64,000 nt of DNA from Mauremys mutica. Its lineage: Eukaryota > Chordata > Testudines > Geoemydidae. The stretch is from positions 34,733,340-34,797,339 of the forward strand of contig NC_059077.1 in assembly GCF_020497125.1 (NCBI RefSeq). Reading direction: 5' to 3'. The notes beneath the pieces are model-generated. The model did not search any database and had not been told where the DNA came from. It saw only the letters and a list, made by a program, of their open reading frames with translations. Of the stretch, positions 11,763 through 22,880 are shown in pieces (position 1 is the first letter of the stretch; every line of letters starts with the position of its first letter). Position numbers and translations under genes: made by a program.

Positions 11763-12698
11763 ATGGAGGAACAGCCTGCAGAAACTATGGACCCTACCAT
11801 GCAATACTCCATCTTAATATAAAAAGTTTCAGTCTCTCATGCTGGGACCTTTAGTCTTTGACTGTCACACCTGCTCATTAAAGATGAGGACAGTCACATG
11901 ACAGCACCCCAAGGGCTGCACTGCACCAGCAATCTGCATTTTAGCTACACTGCATTTCATTCATATTTATCTTGCTTGAGCATTGGTGCCTTATTGGGAA
12001 TCTGGTTTTTAAAATGACCATGTGGCCTCTATGATTGTGAATCAGTTACATATGTGCAGCACTGGAAGTGTCATTGGGGAAGGGACATTCAGAAGGGCAC
12101 CAGATGCATGTTCCAGCAGTGCTTCTCTGCAGATGGATAAGAGCACTGCCACTTTCCTCTAGCATCACATTTTTCATCCATAAATTTGACAGTCCGTCAG
12201 TGAGGGATGAGGAACCACTGTGTTGATTTATGCTGACTTCAGCACTGCTACCACAGCTGTAATGTCTTTATTAAGAGTGTGTGCATTAAGGAGGTGTGCA
12301 GGTGTTCATTTTATCACTATATGATTTGTCTGCGGAGTGTGGAAAGGTCATTGTTATGCAGTTCCCAAGACATTAAGAAATGCTATGGGCCCTGCTCGCC
12401 TCATGAAAGACAGAATGCAAATAATTCTAACAATAAATAATAATAATAATCAATACTTAGTAACTACCTAGTGGGAAATCCTGGCTCCAGTGAAGTCTAT
12501 GGGAATCCAAGTCCATTACAGACATCAATGGATTACTAACCAGGCATTGTTAGAAAACCAGAAAACAGCCCCTGACTTTAAAAATACAGAGCAGCTTTAT
12601 CAGAGCTGTTCACATTTATACAGCTTCAATGACTTTCATTGTCACATAATGTGTCTTGTTTATCTAAACAGGATTGTTAATGCTAGCTTAGCACTGTA
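11763..12698. other. Unique AT-rich DNA, nothing recognised
   Basis: No gene or repeat boundary. A short (AAT)n tract occurs near 12432-12450. Confidence 0.4.
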
Positions 12699-12705
12699 TT
12701 ATGAG

Positions 12706-13476
12706 TAGGGCCCTTCCAATTTCACAGTCATAGGATTTAAAAAATAATAAATTTCATGATTTCAGCTCTTTAAATCTGAAATTTCATGGTGTTGTAACTG
12801 TAGGGGTCCTGACCCAAAAAGTTCTGTGGGGGGGGAGGGGTAGCAAAGTTATCGTAGAGGGGGTTGCAGTACTACAACCCTTACTTCTGCACTGCTGCTG
12901 GCAGCGACACTGTCTTCAGAGCTGGGCAACTGGAGAGCGGCGGGTGTGGGCTGGGAGCCCAGCTCTGAAGGCAGAGCTGTCACCAGCAACAGCACAGAAG
13001 TAAGCATGGCAGGGTATGGTATTGCCACCCTTACTTCTGCACTGCTGCCTGCACAACTGGGCCCTCAGTCAGCAGCCGCCGCTCACTGGCTGCCCAGCTC
13101 TGAAGGCAGCACAGAAGTAAGGGTGGCCTGGTATTGTACTGTCACCCTTACTTCTGCACTGCTGCTGGTGGGGCGCTGCCTTCAGAGCTGGGCGCCCGGC
13201 CAACAGCAGCCGCTCACTGGATTCCCAGCTCTGAAGGTAGCACAGAAGTAAGGGTGGCAATACCACAATCCCCCTAAAATAACTTTCGGACACCCCCCAC
13301 CCCCATGACTCCCTTTCGGGTCAGGATCCCCAATTTGAGACACTCTGGTTTCCCCCTGTTAAATCTGTATTATATATGGTAAAAGCACACAAAAGAGCAG
13401 ATTTCACAGGATGGGGAGACCATATTTCACAGTCTGTTACACATTTTTCATGGATGTGAATTTGGTAGGTCCATAG
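12706..13476. mobile_element. hAT-like non-autonomous DNA transposon, 0.77 kb
   Basis: Left end TAGGGCCCTTCCAATTTCAC and right end GTGAATTTGGTAGGTCCATA are imperfect inverted repeats. Flanks carry TTATGAG at 12699-12705 and 13477-13483 (7 of 8 bp if one base is added). Near the ends are complementary blocks rich in ATTTCAC/GTGAAAT-like text; the middle is a GC-rich array of inverted units, CCCTTACTTCTGCACTGCTG and its complement CACAGAAGTAAGGGTGG, each repeated two to three times with CAGAGCTGGG/CCCAGCTCTGAAGG. No transposase. Short open frames inside (such as 12946-13251) are artefacts of these repeats. Abundant families of this type occur in turtle genomes. Confidence 0.82.
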
Positions 13477-13839
13477 TTATGAGAGTAAGTCACCAGGTGT
13501 AGATGATTTTAAAATACTTAATAGGAGTTATCTGCGAGCAACCAATTACAAAGCAATTATAAACTTTAACACATAAGACTATTATTGTACTGTCAACATC
13601 ATGAGAACACATTTTATAATCATGTATTTCATAATCCTTTCTTTTCAAATGCAGAGCTTGCCACTGTTACACATGCTGTTGTTTTCTTAAGATTAGACTG
13701 TGTTACCAGATTTGCCTGTTACTTTGGGGTACGCTCATTTATTAGGGTTACTCTTCTTGGGGGGGTTTCTGTAATTCTATCAATGTACTGCTTGTGTCAT
13801 TTGTGTTCTCATATGGAGCTCTACTTCTCCCTTCTGCAA

Positions 13840-15255
13840 GTTCCCTTCCAATGGAGCTATCCTGCAGGACCTAGGTTCCCCAGGGCTGGGTTCCTCCAGC
13901 CCCAGAATCAGATGAATACACACACACACGCATTAACACAGCACGTCTGAGGCACTCCCAAGCTGTCATCCTTATACGTCCCTGGACTCAGTCGGCTGGA
14001 TCGAGCAGCACTGCCAAGCTACCACCTTCATCTAGGGTGACCAGATGTCCTGATTTTATAGGGACAGTCCCAATTTTTGGGTCTTTTTCTTATATAGCCT
14101 CCTATTACCCCCCACCCCCTGTCCCGATTTTTCAGACTTGCTGTCTGGTCACCCAACCCTCATCTGCCCCAGGTTCAGCACGTTCCTATCCCAACTTTCA
14201 TGTTACAATTGTTCTGGTAGTAACCCACTTCATGAACAAACTCCACAGGATTTTTGGGTGCTCTGGGTTCTTTAGCTGAGGTTTGAGGAGCATTGCTGCA
14301 GAGAGAGAGAAGCAACCAGCTTAACCATGAAAGTTATTTAGTGCCAGGTGATAACCATACAAGGGGAGCCAAACAAACAAAACAATTACAATATTAAATC
14401 TAACTTAAATTTGATTACAAAAGTCAGGTTTAGAAAACTGTAACTGATCACACAAGTCAGGGTCAGAAGGCTTTACCTAGAGAGAGCGAGTGAGCTGGGT
14501 TCTCACCACTCCGTGAAGCTTGAATCGAACGGGGGTCTCAGGTGGTGGTGGTAGCTGAGGGTCCAGAGTGCTGGAGACAGGCAGAGCCCCCAGCACAAAT
14601 CAATCAGGAGAAGATGAAGTCCCAATGGAATTGATGCAGATTTTGGATCCAGGCATCAGAACACTTACTTGAGCGGGGGTAGGGGTTTTCGCAGGGAAAG
14701 AACAATGGTTCCAGGGAGAACACTAGATTTGTTTATGTGTAAACTGATGGCTCAACGGAGTTTACCAAAGTTGTTTTGTTCAGGCTAGACAACAGGAACT
14801 GATGATTCCTGGCTATGGGTGGGGTTCCTTGGAGGGAGCTCACAATGAAATTAGGCAACTTCAGTATTTTAGATACCAATAAAGGATTTATTACTAGAAT
14901 TGGTCTGATAACTACTGAGCTGGGTGTGTACAGGTGTGGGTTCATTGACACCTGGAGCCGAGATCCCCCATGATGCAGTGCTTCCCTGCTTTTCTGGTCC
15001 CAGAGTTCAGTGCGGTTCTTGCCTTGGAATATCTGTTCTCTATTCTGTATGCTAAGGGAGATGCCTCCCTGTCCCATCTTCGATGCAAATGAGGCTAGGG
15101 GAGTTTCTTTAATCCTGTCACCCTTGTCCGATGCGGTTTAGGTGTGTCTCCCACTGCCTTTTCATTGCTTTTTGTAAGTCTTTCTTCTGATCAGTTCTGG
15201 TTCAAGCAGAGGTGGTGGTGGGGAAAGTCTTTCATAGGTCAGACAGGCTGGACAC
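13840..15255. mobile_element. LTR-like retroelement stretch interrupted by a hAT MITE
   Basis: The text from about 13840 to 15255, read across the MITE at 14033-14156, has the low-complexity style of an LTR or leader: an A-rich AACAAACAAAACAATTACAA block, purine-rich segments, and a CA-repeat at 13918-13930. I found no coding frame and no terminal duplication, so the class, strand and boundaries are uncertain. It resembles the stretches at 21.3-23.8 and 42.3-44.2 kb in style. Confidence 0.3.
14033..14156 (+). mobile_element. Small hAT MITE (copy 1)
   Basis: Starts TAGGGTGACCAGATGTCCTG and ends near TGTCTGGTCACCCAA; the TAGGGTGACCAGA/TCTGGTCACCC ends are inverted repeats. Flanks CCTTCATC (14025-14032) and CCCTCATC (14157-14164) match 7 of 8 bp. 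The same element occurs inverted at 57440-57573 with a perfect duplication, which fixes the ends. It sits inside an LTR-like stretch, so it inserted later. Confidence 0.85.
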
Positions 15256-15329
15256 TGTGCCCTGGTTCCCTAAGAACACAGAGCTGATAGGTAACAACAG
15301 TTACAAAGTACTCTATATGGAGCTATACT

Positions 15330-15535
15330 TTAAGATCACTAGGAGTTTGAAGGTAGTGCAGAATGTAGTGCCTTCTGAGCAGGGCATTTTTTTGGGAGCA
15401 TATGACACTCATGCTCTGGGATCTGTACTCAGAGCTGCCTATTGGTCTGTGAGTGGAGTTTAATTTGGTTATGACCTAGAAAGCCCTATATGATCTGGGT
15501 CCAGCCTTCCGGCTGGACTGCCTCTCTCCCCATGT
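15330..15535 (+). mobile_element. LINE 3' fragment (L2/CR1-type)
   Basis: A frame reads KVVQNVVPSEQG then HALGSVLRAAYWSVSGV, stop, and a decayed continuation (DLESPI). This corresponds to the conserved C-terminal region of L2/CR1 ORF2 (VQNAAARL ... VL..LHWLPV ... FK.L), the same region as at 88-262 but a different copy. Dead by stop codons and substitutions. Confidence 0.5.
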
Positions 15536-15539
15536 TTTA

Positions 15540-17150
15540 AGAGGCATCCCATTGAAGTCAGCAGGACTCCCTGTGGGTGCCTGTGTTTGATCAGACTGCA
15601 GGATAGGGGCTCACAGCAGTATTAAAGTATGGAATTCTCTCAGCGTAGCATGTGTCAGTGTATGGTATAGTAAACTTCTCAGAATTTGGAATTTGTGATA
15701 CCTGATCCAGTTTTTAAATGACCATTTGTTTAAAAAGACTGTATGATTGAACTCATATTAGAAATAGCTCCTTTATTCTCTTTGTCTATCTGCATTAGGG
15801 AAATATGAATAAGTGATGAAGTGAGATCATTTGCAAAGAGAATTAACACTAGGGGAACTAAAAATATTTTTAAAAGGCTTTGGGAATAATCCCATCTCTT
15901 CAATTAGGAGAGATTTCTTTTAATAGCTCCATAATAGTAATTTTAATGAATTCACTAAAAGAATGGAGAAGAGGTTATGAAAAATTCATGCATTTGATTT
16001 AGCTCTGGTGTGGATCATTCCCCTAACACATTCATCCATTGTGCTTCAGTTCTTATCATATTCATTTGTGAGTGTGGTTGCATTTTTTTGGCACACTCTG
16101 GCTAAACCTTGTTTTAACAATCCTCAAATGTGTGTAGTGTTAATCTCTGATTATTAATTGAGGTATCAAGTAGATTCTGTCCACAGTACCCAGTTAACAA
16201 TACTACCATATGGTATTCCTTTGTGGATGTCCAATGGAAGGGATAACATGATTTTATCGTTAACATTCTCTATCACTAAGGCAAAATGAATAGGGCAGAA
16301 TAAGATGTTTCTATACCATCTAAAATCGTAAATAAAAATTAGATACTAGAAAGCAAATGAACTGGAAACCTTTATGTTCTTTTAATGGATTTTTGTGTTT
16401 GTAATATTTTATACAATTTCAAATATAATTCAATTCTGTGCATTTTTTCAGAGTGCAGAGCACAGAACACAAAAGGAAGGCATGTATGCAATTTTTGTTC
16501 TGGAATTCCTATGCTGAGTTGAGGTGAGCAATGCTTCCTTTCCCTATGCTTCTCTTTGTCCAGGAGCTATATATTTAAAAAAAAAACATAATTACATAAA
16601 CATAAGGTGCTGGAAGGGAGAACAAGAAATAAAAAAATATCTCAGCACTGTGTTATCAATGTAAAGTGACAGTTATGTTACCATAGAGATAGAAGCAGGC
16701 TAATGAGCTATGCACACTGCATGCCAATTAACTACTCCAACTCCTCAACCTGACTTTAAGTTGCTGTAGGAATCATTTTTATACTAATGGCTCAGGTTAT
16801 CAAAATTAATTACAAATGGTATCTAAGGAGACATAGTTCTTGTGGTTTCATTAATCTCAGATTTTTTTTTTAAAAATCACTCATGAAAAGCTTGATCGCA
16901 TATTGCAAGGTGTGTAGCATGCAAGCTGAGGACCAAATGTGTAAATCTGGAGTAATGCTGAAGACTTCAGTGGAGTCAGTCTAGTATGACAGGGGTGCCA
17001 CTGGCAGAATCTGGCTTTGAGGAGATATTAGGTTTTAACAGTCATGTCACTGTGGTGTCTTTTAGGATTATCTTCAGATGTAACAGCTGATGGTGACATC
17101 TCAGTGAACTAAATCTTCAATCTGATGTAAATCATCATTTAACACAATAT
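15540..17150. other. Unique AT-rich DNA, possible conserved noncoding segments
   Basis: No exon or repeat end. The stretches 15780-16050 and 16570-16890 are AT-rich, nearly CpG-free and dense in ATTA/TAAT cores (for example CCAATTAACTACTCC and AAAATTAATTACAAATGG), a style common to vertebrate conserved noncoding elements. Confidence 0.35.
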
Positions 17151-17156
17151 GAAACA

Positions 17157-17271
17157 GATTCTCATTTATACTAAGGCCCCTTTACACCACTTATGCCCAT
17201 GTTTTAAATTATGATTCTACATAACTGAGAACCAGAGTGGTATAAAGGGACTTTAGCGTAAATCAGAACCT
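17157..17271. repeat. Palindromic interspersed repeat (MITE-like)
   Basis: AGATTCTCATTTATACTAAG..CCCCTTTACACCAC at the left is the imperfect reverse complement of GTGGTATAAAGGGACTTTAG..GTAAATCAGAACCT at the right, about 34 bp per arm. It directly precedes the Penelope copy. Coding capacity none. Confidence 0.7.
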
Positions 17272-17307
17272 GGCTCTGTATTATGAATATAGTGACACAT
17301 ATCTGCA

Positions 17308-18171
17308 ATGTCACACACAATACACAACACACGATCCATTGTCTACAGCCAAGCTCTAAAATATAACCGCATTTGCTCCAATCCCTCAGACAGAGACAAA
17401 CACTTACAAGATCTCTATCAAGCATTCTTAAAACTACAATACCCACCTGCTGAAGTGAAGAAACAGATTGACAGAGCCAGAAGAGTACCCAGAAGTCACC
17501 TACTCCAGGACAGGCCCAACAAAGAAAGTAACAGAACACCACTAGCCATCACCTACAGCCCCCAACTAAAACCTCTCCAGCGCATCATCAAGGATCTACA
17601 ACCTATCCTGAAGGATGATCCCTCACTCTCACAGACCTTGCTAGACGGGCCAGTCCTTGCTTAAGGACAGTGCCCCAACCTGAAGCAAATACTCAGCAGC
17701 AACCACAGACCACACAACAAAAACACTAACCCAGGAACCTATCCTTGCAACAAAGCCCGTAGCCAACTCTGTCCACATATCTATTCGAGGGACACCATCA
17801 TAGGACCTAATCATATCAGCCACACCATCAGGGGCTCGTTCACCTGCACATCTACCAATGTGATATATGCCATCATGTGCCAGCAATGTCCCTCTGCCAT
17901 GTACATTGGCCAAACCGGACAGTCTCTACGCAAAAGAATAAATGGACACAAATCAGACGTCAAGAATTATAACATTCAATAACCAGTCGGAGAACACTTC
18001 AACCTCCCTGGTCACTCAATTACAGACCTAAAAGTTGCAATTCTTCAACAAAAAAACTTCAAAAACAGACTCCAATGAGAAACTGCGGAACTGGAATTAA
18101 TTTGCAAACTGGATACCATTAAATTAAGCTTGAATAAAGACTGGGAGTGGATAGGTCATTACACAAAGTAA
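17308..18171 (+). pseudogene. Penelope-like element ORF: RT C-terminal part plus GIY-YIG endonuclease
   Basis: One reading frame runs the whole length, broken by three in-frame stops (TAA 17662-17664, TAA 17980-17982, TGA 18076-18078), ending at TAA 18169-18171. The first part (IVYSQALKYNRICS, DRDKHLQDLYQAFLKLQYP) matches the thumb/C-terminal part of Penelope reverse transcriptases. The second part has a Cys-rich lead (CNKARSQLCPH, GSFTCTSTN) and then VIYAIMCQQC...AMYIGQTGQSLRKRINGH, where the YA(I) and YIG signature and following R fit the GIY-YIG endonuclease that Penelope-like elements use for integration. The catalytic polymerase motifs are missing, so the copy is 5'-truncated. The frame is otherwise intact, so decay is modest. 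Neptune-type is inferred from the Cys-rich linker. Confidence 0.88.
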
Positions 18172-18350
18172 AAACTATTTTCCCATGCTAATTTTCCCCC
18201 TGCTGTTACTCACACCTTCTTGCCAACTGTTTGAAATGGGCCATCCTGATTATCACTACAAACTTTGTTTTCCTCCTGCTGATAATAGCCCACCTTAATT
18301 GAGTAGTCTCGTTAGAGTTGGTATGGCAACACTCATTTTTTCATGTTCTC

Positions 18351-18388
18351 TGTGTGTGTGTATATATATATATATAAATATAAATAAT
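18351..18388. repeat. (TG)n(TA)n microsatellite
   Basis: Tandem TG then TA units inside the Penelope 3' untranslated region. Confidence 0.9.
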
Positions 18389-18417
18389 CTTCCTACTGTA
18401 TTTTCCACTGCATGCAT

Positions 18418-18445
18418 CTGATGAAGTGGGCTTTAGCCCACAAAA
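18418..18445 (+). ncRNA. Hammerhead-ribozyme-like core in the Penelope tail
   Basis: CTGATGA (18418-18424) is the exact first hammerhead box. It is followed by a 6-bp stem GTGGGC/GCCCAC with loop TTTA (18426-18441) and AAAA where GAAA is expected. Compared with 6949-6976 the closing pair of the stem changed from T-A to C-G, so pairing is kept. Stem III and the cleavage triplet are unresolved, and the G to A change in box 2 would be expected to damage activity. Confidence 0.5.
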
Positions 18446-18545
18446 GCTTATGCCTAAATAAATTTGTTAGTCTCTAAGGTGCCACAAGTGCTCCTCATTC
18501 TTTTTGCTGATACAGACTAACATGGCTACCACTCTGAAACCTGTC

Positions 18546-19880
18546 ACAATACATCTTGCTGAGGATAAAGCACAGAATAAAAGCCTTTTATCTTTACCTT
18601 TTCCTTTGGCACCAGTGGTCTTTCCTCTAACATCAATTCTCAGTAAAGCGGTTGTATAAAGTGAGTAACACTATTTCAGACAATTGCTGCAGTTAGAGGT
18701 GGCAACACTCTGTTAGGTCATTCCAGTCATCTCCCTAGCAATGCAGGATTCTTGCTTAGGTTATGTATTCCACTGTTTAGTGCAGTCTGGTTTTCAACAT
18801 CTCAACCAATGGGGCTTTCACTTGGGAGATTATCTAGTATTTGAATAGATCTCAGTAGGGGTAGGGAGTTGAAATCACACCCTATTGCAGAAAGAGGTGG
18901 CCCTAGGAGAAGGACAACTCCACAATGTTCCCCTCAATGCATGTTCCCCAAAATATTCTCTGAGGCAGGCATATTATCCACTCGCTAGGACAGGCAGGGG
19001 GTTGGCCCATAAAACACCACAGTTTTCCCATGATCTGTGGGGATCTTGGAGGTTTACCAGGAGCACAGAGTCTCCTATTCTCCCCCATTCCCTGGATGTC
19101 CAGATTCATTGGATGTCCCTGCCCATTGCTGCTCCTGAAAGAAACCCCCGCTTAAGTTTCTCAGCATGGAGGGGGCTCAGCACACATTAATGCGGAAGCA
19201 TATGTTTTAGGAGAAAGAGCTCAATCATTTATACAACAATTAGCCATGACATCAATCTGCATCAAAACATCTGACTGAAGAAAATGTCATTCCTATTGAC
19301 CGAGCACCTAAGACGTCTTTTACTCTGTAAACTAATTGGCCTTATTCTGACATACTTTGTATGGAATCATGTCTCCTACTGTGTGGTGGCAGTTCTCTCC
19401 TTGACAGGGCCACAATAGTTGAAATGTTCTGAACCAAACTGGCTGGTTGAGTCCTTTATTCAGAATCACATCTTTTCTTCTGTTGTAATTCTAGAGCAAC
19501 CCCGCAGGGCAGTAAAAAGGAAAGGAGGTCTGACACAAGGGAAGCCTTTGGGTAACTCAGTCTCAGCATTGAGCATGTGTAATTCATAGCCATTCTGTAC
19601 CCACTGTGTTTTGCATATGAAAAGTGAACAGTCTACACACGGACCTACTGTATTTATATAATTTACTGAGACATGCAAAATGCCATGTTCTCCTAGCCCT
19701 GACCTCAACAACACATGCTTTTTAAATAGTGTTGTTTTAATGTTTGCCACTTGAGCCCCATCTACTCTCGAGAGCTGAACCATTGCAAAGTTAAGTGTTG
19801 CAGCTAAGTGTTTCTGGCAATCTTTAAACTGCAGTGAAGTCTGTCTACACAGCCAGCCTGTTTTCTGTAAACAGCTCAGA
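18546..19880. other. Unique DNA, no gene recognised
   Basis: No repeat boundary or exon is evident. Frames of 101 codons (18885-19190) and 160 codons (19466-19948, minus) show no recognisable domain; the second runs into the LTR-like element and is taken as chance. Confidence 0.35.
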
Positions 19881-19882
19881 GG

Positions 19883-21000
19883 TGTGATGTTGTGTATAAG
19901 AAAGATGACTATTTGTATATTGCTACCACTGTTATACAGTTGCAACAAATCTTGTCCAAATGTATCATGTAAGGTGTCAATTAGAAAAGTTATGATTTGC
20001 TGAGTATGATGATCCTGTTTATATGCATGTATTATCCTTGTAGCTGAAGTTATGAATATTGGCTATGTACTTTTATCTTACATACGTGTTGTATTCCTGG
20101 GTGACACCCCTAGATATTTGTCTAACCCTAATGTAAATTCGATGTGTTGATGGCCCATCAGGAACACTCAGTTCTAACAATGGGCCATTGAATAAACTCA
20201 TCCAGCACAGATAGCTCTTCCTGAGAAGCCCATGGCCACCTTCTGTAAGTCAGCAAACCATGTAAGGACATGTGATATGCTCACCTGGCCCTGGACTCCA
20301 TCTTGGGCCACTAACTTTCCACAAACAGGAGCTGTGGGCTTTGTTTGGGGGCAGTAAATCTCCATACACATGGCAGAAGATATAAAAGACCCCTGATATA
20401 TCTTCATTTTGTCTTCATTTTCTGCTTCATTTCTCTGGACTGGATTTCTAACAAGGAAACTTTGAACAAGGACTGATGACCCCCAATCTGTTTGGATGAT
20501 TCCAGAGAGACTTCTGCAGACCAGCAGTATATTCCATTACTGCTACAAACCTGATATAAGGACTTTGCAATCACTTGTATGTATATGATTCCTTAACCAT
20601 TTATATCTCTTTTATTATTAAATCTTTAGTTTGTTTACTTAGAATTGGTGGACAGTGTGTTCTTTGGGTTAGATCTGAGATTCATATTGATCTGGGGATA
20701 TGTGATCCTTTGTGATTAGAAAGAACCTCACATATGGTGAAATAGGTTTTCAATAACCTCTCACTATATTAGACTTGGTTGTCTGGATGGGAACCACGGG
20801 CTGGAATGCCTAGAGAGGACTGTTTTTGGCTTCCGGTTAATCAGTGGGGTACTGCAGAAACACTTTTATTACTAGCCTGGTGAATCTAATTATAGAGTAA
20901 ACCATCAGCTTTGGGGATTGTCTGCCTTATTTCTTGCAGCCCACCTGGAGTGTGGCATTCTCAGTATGGCCCATTCCAGGCACCTGGTCACAAGAGGTTA
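19883..21000 (+). mobile_element. Probable solo LTR-like retroelement
   Basis: The stretch begins TGTGATGTTGTGTATAAG and has LTR-like landmarks in order: an upstream A/T-rich part, a TATA-like TATAAAAG at 20381-20388, then an ATTAAA polyadenylation-like signal at 20617-20622. The spacing suits a U3-R-U5 layout on the plus strand. No gag or pol frame is adjacent and I could not find a partner LTR or target duplication, so the ends are approximate and the class (ERV or other LTR element) is not assigned. Confidence 0.4.
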
Positions 21001-21157
21001 ACTGTGCCATTGACAAATTGACATTTTCCTTTTCTCTTGCGCAGCCCTCGGGGATCTAGACACAAGGAAGGTCAAGGCCAGGGTCCAGGAGGACATTCCT
21101 TCATGTCACTCCATTTGAGCCTGCCAGTTGCCATACCAACTCTCCCTCGCTGTGTGT

Positions 21158-21283
21158 TCTCAAAGCAGGACTAATCCCCAGACAGATTTTTGCCCCAAAT
21201 CCCTAAATGGTCCCCTCAAGGATTGAATTTACAACCCTGGGTTTAGCAGGCCAATGCTCAAACCACTGAGCTATCCACCCCTG
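21158..21283 (-). mobile_element. tRNA-derived SINE, minus strand
   Basis: On the minus strand the head reads GGATAGCTCAGTGGTTTGAG with an A-box-like TAGCTCAGTGG, followed by CCTGCTAAACCCAGGGTTGT and a decayed B box (AAATTCAATCC), then GAGGGGACCATTTAGGG and GGGGCAAAAATCTGTCTGGG. The same SINE occurs more completely at 44449-44628. The tRNA body cannot fold as a tRNA and is not a gene. Confidence 0.8.
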
Positions 21284-21285
21284 GA

Positions 21286-22880
21286 AGACACTAGCCAATA
21301 TCTCCGGTCCCAGACACAACCCTATGAACCTCTGTCTTGCGGTGTGCAATTATGCCCACTGGACGCTGCAAGCTTATATGAGTTTGTCAATTTAACAAAG
21401 AAATTGATATGTACCAGGCTTGTTATCCCAAGGGGTGTCTCTGACATGCTCCATACCAAACGCACTGCTTCAGGTAGAATAAAACAGATTTATTAACTAC
21501 AAAGATAGATTTTAAGTGATTTATAAGTCAAAGCACAAACAGTCAGATTTGGTCAAATGAAATAAAAGCAAAACGCATTCTAAGCTGATCTTTACACTTT
21601 CAATGCCCTTACAAACTTAGATGCTTCTCACCTCAGGCTGGCTGGTTGCCCTTCAGCCAGGCTCTCCCCTTTGATCAGCACTTCAGTCACTTGGTGGTGG
21701 TGGTGTCTGTAGATGAAGGTGGAAGAGAGCCAGCATGGCAAATGTCTCTCCCTTTTATCATGTTCTTTCTTCCCTCTTGGCTCCCCACCCTTCAGGGTCA
21801 GGTGAGCATTACCTCATCGGAGTCTCAAACTGACCAAGGGAAGGGGGGTGACTCACTTGAGAGTCCAACAGATGGTTTGTTGCTGCCTAGACCAGGATCC
21901 TTTGTTCCTGTGAGGCTGGGCTGGGTTTGTCGCATTGTAGCTGGGCAACAACTCACCGTTGCAGTGCCTTCTGCTGGTCATCCTGGGAATTAGCTCACCA
22001 GCCTCCAGAGCACCCTCTGTAGGCTGATGTCTCGCCCTGCCGCTGGCCCCGGTGTCTCTCCCGGTGCTCCTTCTCTCGGGGTTCTGCCCCCTGCAGTACC
22101 CCGCAGTCTCACTGGGTCTCCTCTCCTGAGGGAACCCCCAACCCCCTATCCCCACCTCACCTCAGTCTTGTGCTACTGCCAGTCACTATCTAGCCCTCGC
22201 TCACCGGGGCGGACTGCAGTATAATTGCCACTCATCATTGGCAAGGAACGTTTGGACCTGCTGCCTCTGCCTACCCTGGGCTGCGCCTCTGCAACCCCAG
22301 TATCCTTCTCAGCCTTTAACAAGGCCTGCAGCCTGGGGGGTTTCCAGACTGGAGCTCCCCAGCTCCTTTGGCCTTCCCCAGCCCTGCTCCACTCTAGGTA
22401 CCCTATTCTAAGCTCCCTGGCAGCCAGGACCATCTCCCTCCACAGCTATAGAGAGACGTCTGCTCCTGGCCCATTGCCCTCTTATAAGGGCCAGCTGGGA
22501 CCTGACTGGGGCATGGCCCCAGCTGAGGCTGCTTCCCCAATCAGCCTTGGAGCTGCTTGCCCCAGCCACAGCCCTCTCCTGTGCTGTTTTTAACCCCTTT
22601 GGGCAGGAGCCGGGTAACCACCCCGCTGCACCCATACATGCCCTGATGAGGTGTGAACTGCTCCTCTGTTCCCGGGGATTTTTTGCTTAGGTTTGCTTTA
22701 AGCCATGAGGACACATTTTCAGTCTCATAACTATATACATGAAATTACAACCTATAGCATTACTGTAACAATGCTCAATGCATCATGAGTCTTCCGAAGA
22801 CACCCAGCATGACAAACTTTGCATTGGATACCACACAATCATATTATAAGGATGAACATGGGGGTGCAGGGTTTTCCCCC
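21286..22880. mobile_element. LTR-like retroelement stretch with a GC-rich insert
   Basis: Flanks (21286-21920 and 22665-22880) look like one element: AATAAAACAGATTTATTAAC, AAGATAGATTTTAAGTGATT and later CATGACAAACTTTGCATTGG, CACAATCATATTATAAGGAT. Similar wording (TAAGAAATAAAAGTAAAG, GATTTTAAGTAGCAAGC) lies at 42690-42790. Between 21925 and 22660 a GC- and CCT-rich block with CTTATAAGG (22482-22490) interrupts it and could be a second, nested LTR. No coding frame; class uncertain. Confidence 0.3.

Larger units (their letters stand above)
18172..18545 (+). mobile_element. 3' untranslated region and tail of the Penelope-like element
   Basis: Follows the ORF without break. It contains a (TG)n(TA)n microsatellite (18351-18388), the hairpin described separately, then AAATTTGTTAGTCTCTAAGG, TGCCACAAGTGCTCCTCATT and a terminal ACAGACTAACATGGCTACCA. 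The same tail logic appears in the palindromic insertion at 6817-7039. Confidence 0.8.

Noticed and set aside
13918..13930. Short CA run considered as a regulatory Z-DNA site
   Set aside because: Too short to single out from background microsatellites.
19466..19948. 160-codon minus-strand open frame
   Set aside because: No recognisable domain or codon pattern, and it runs into the LTR-like element; most likely chance.
22225..22593. 122-codon frame in GC-rich block
   Set aside because: Within a suspected nested repeat; both strands are open.
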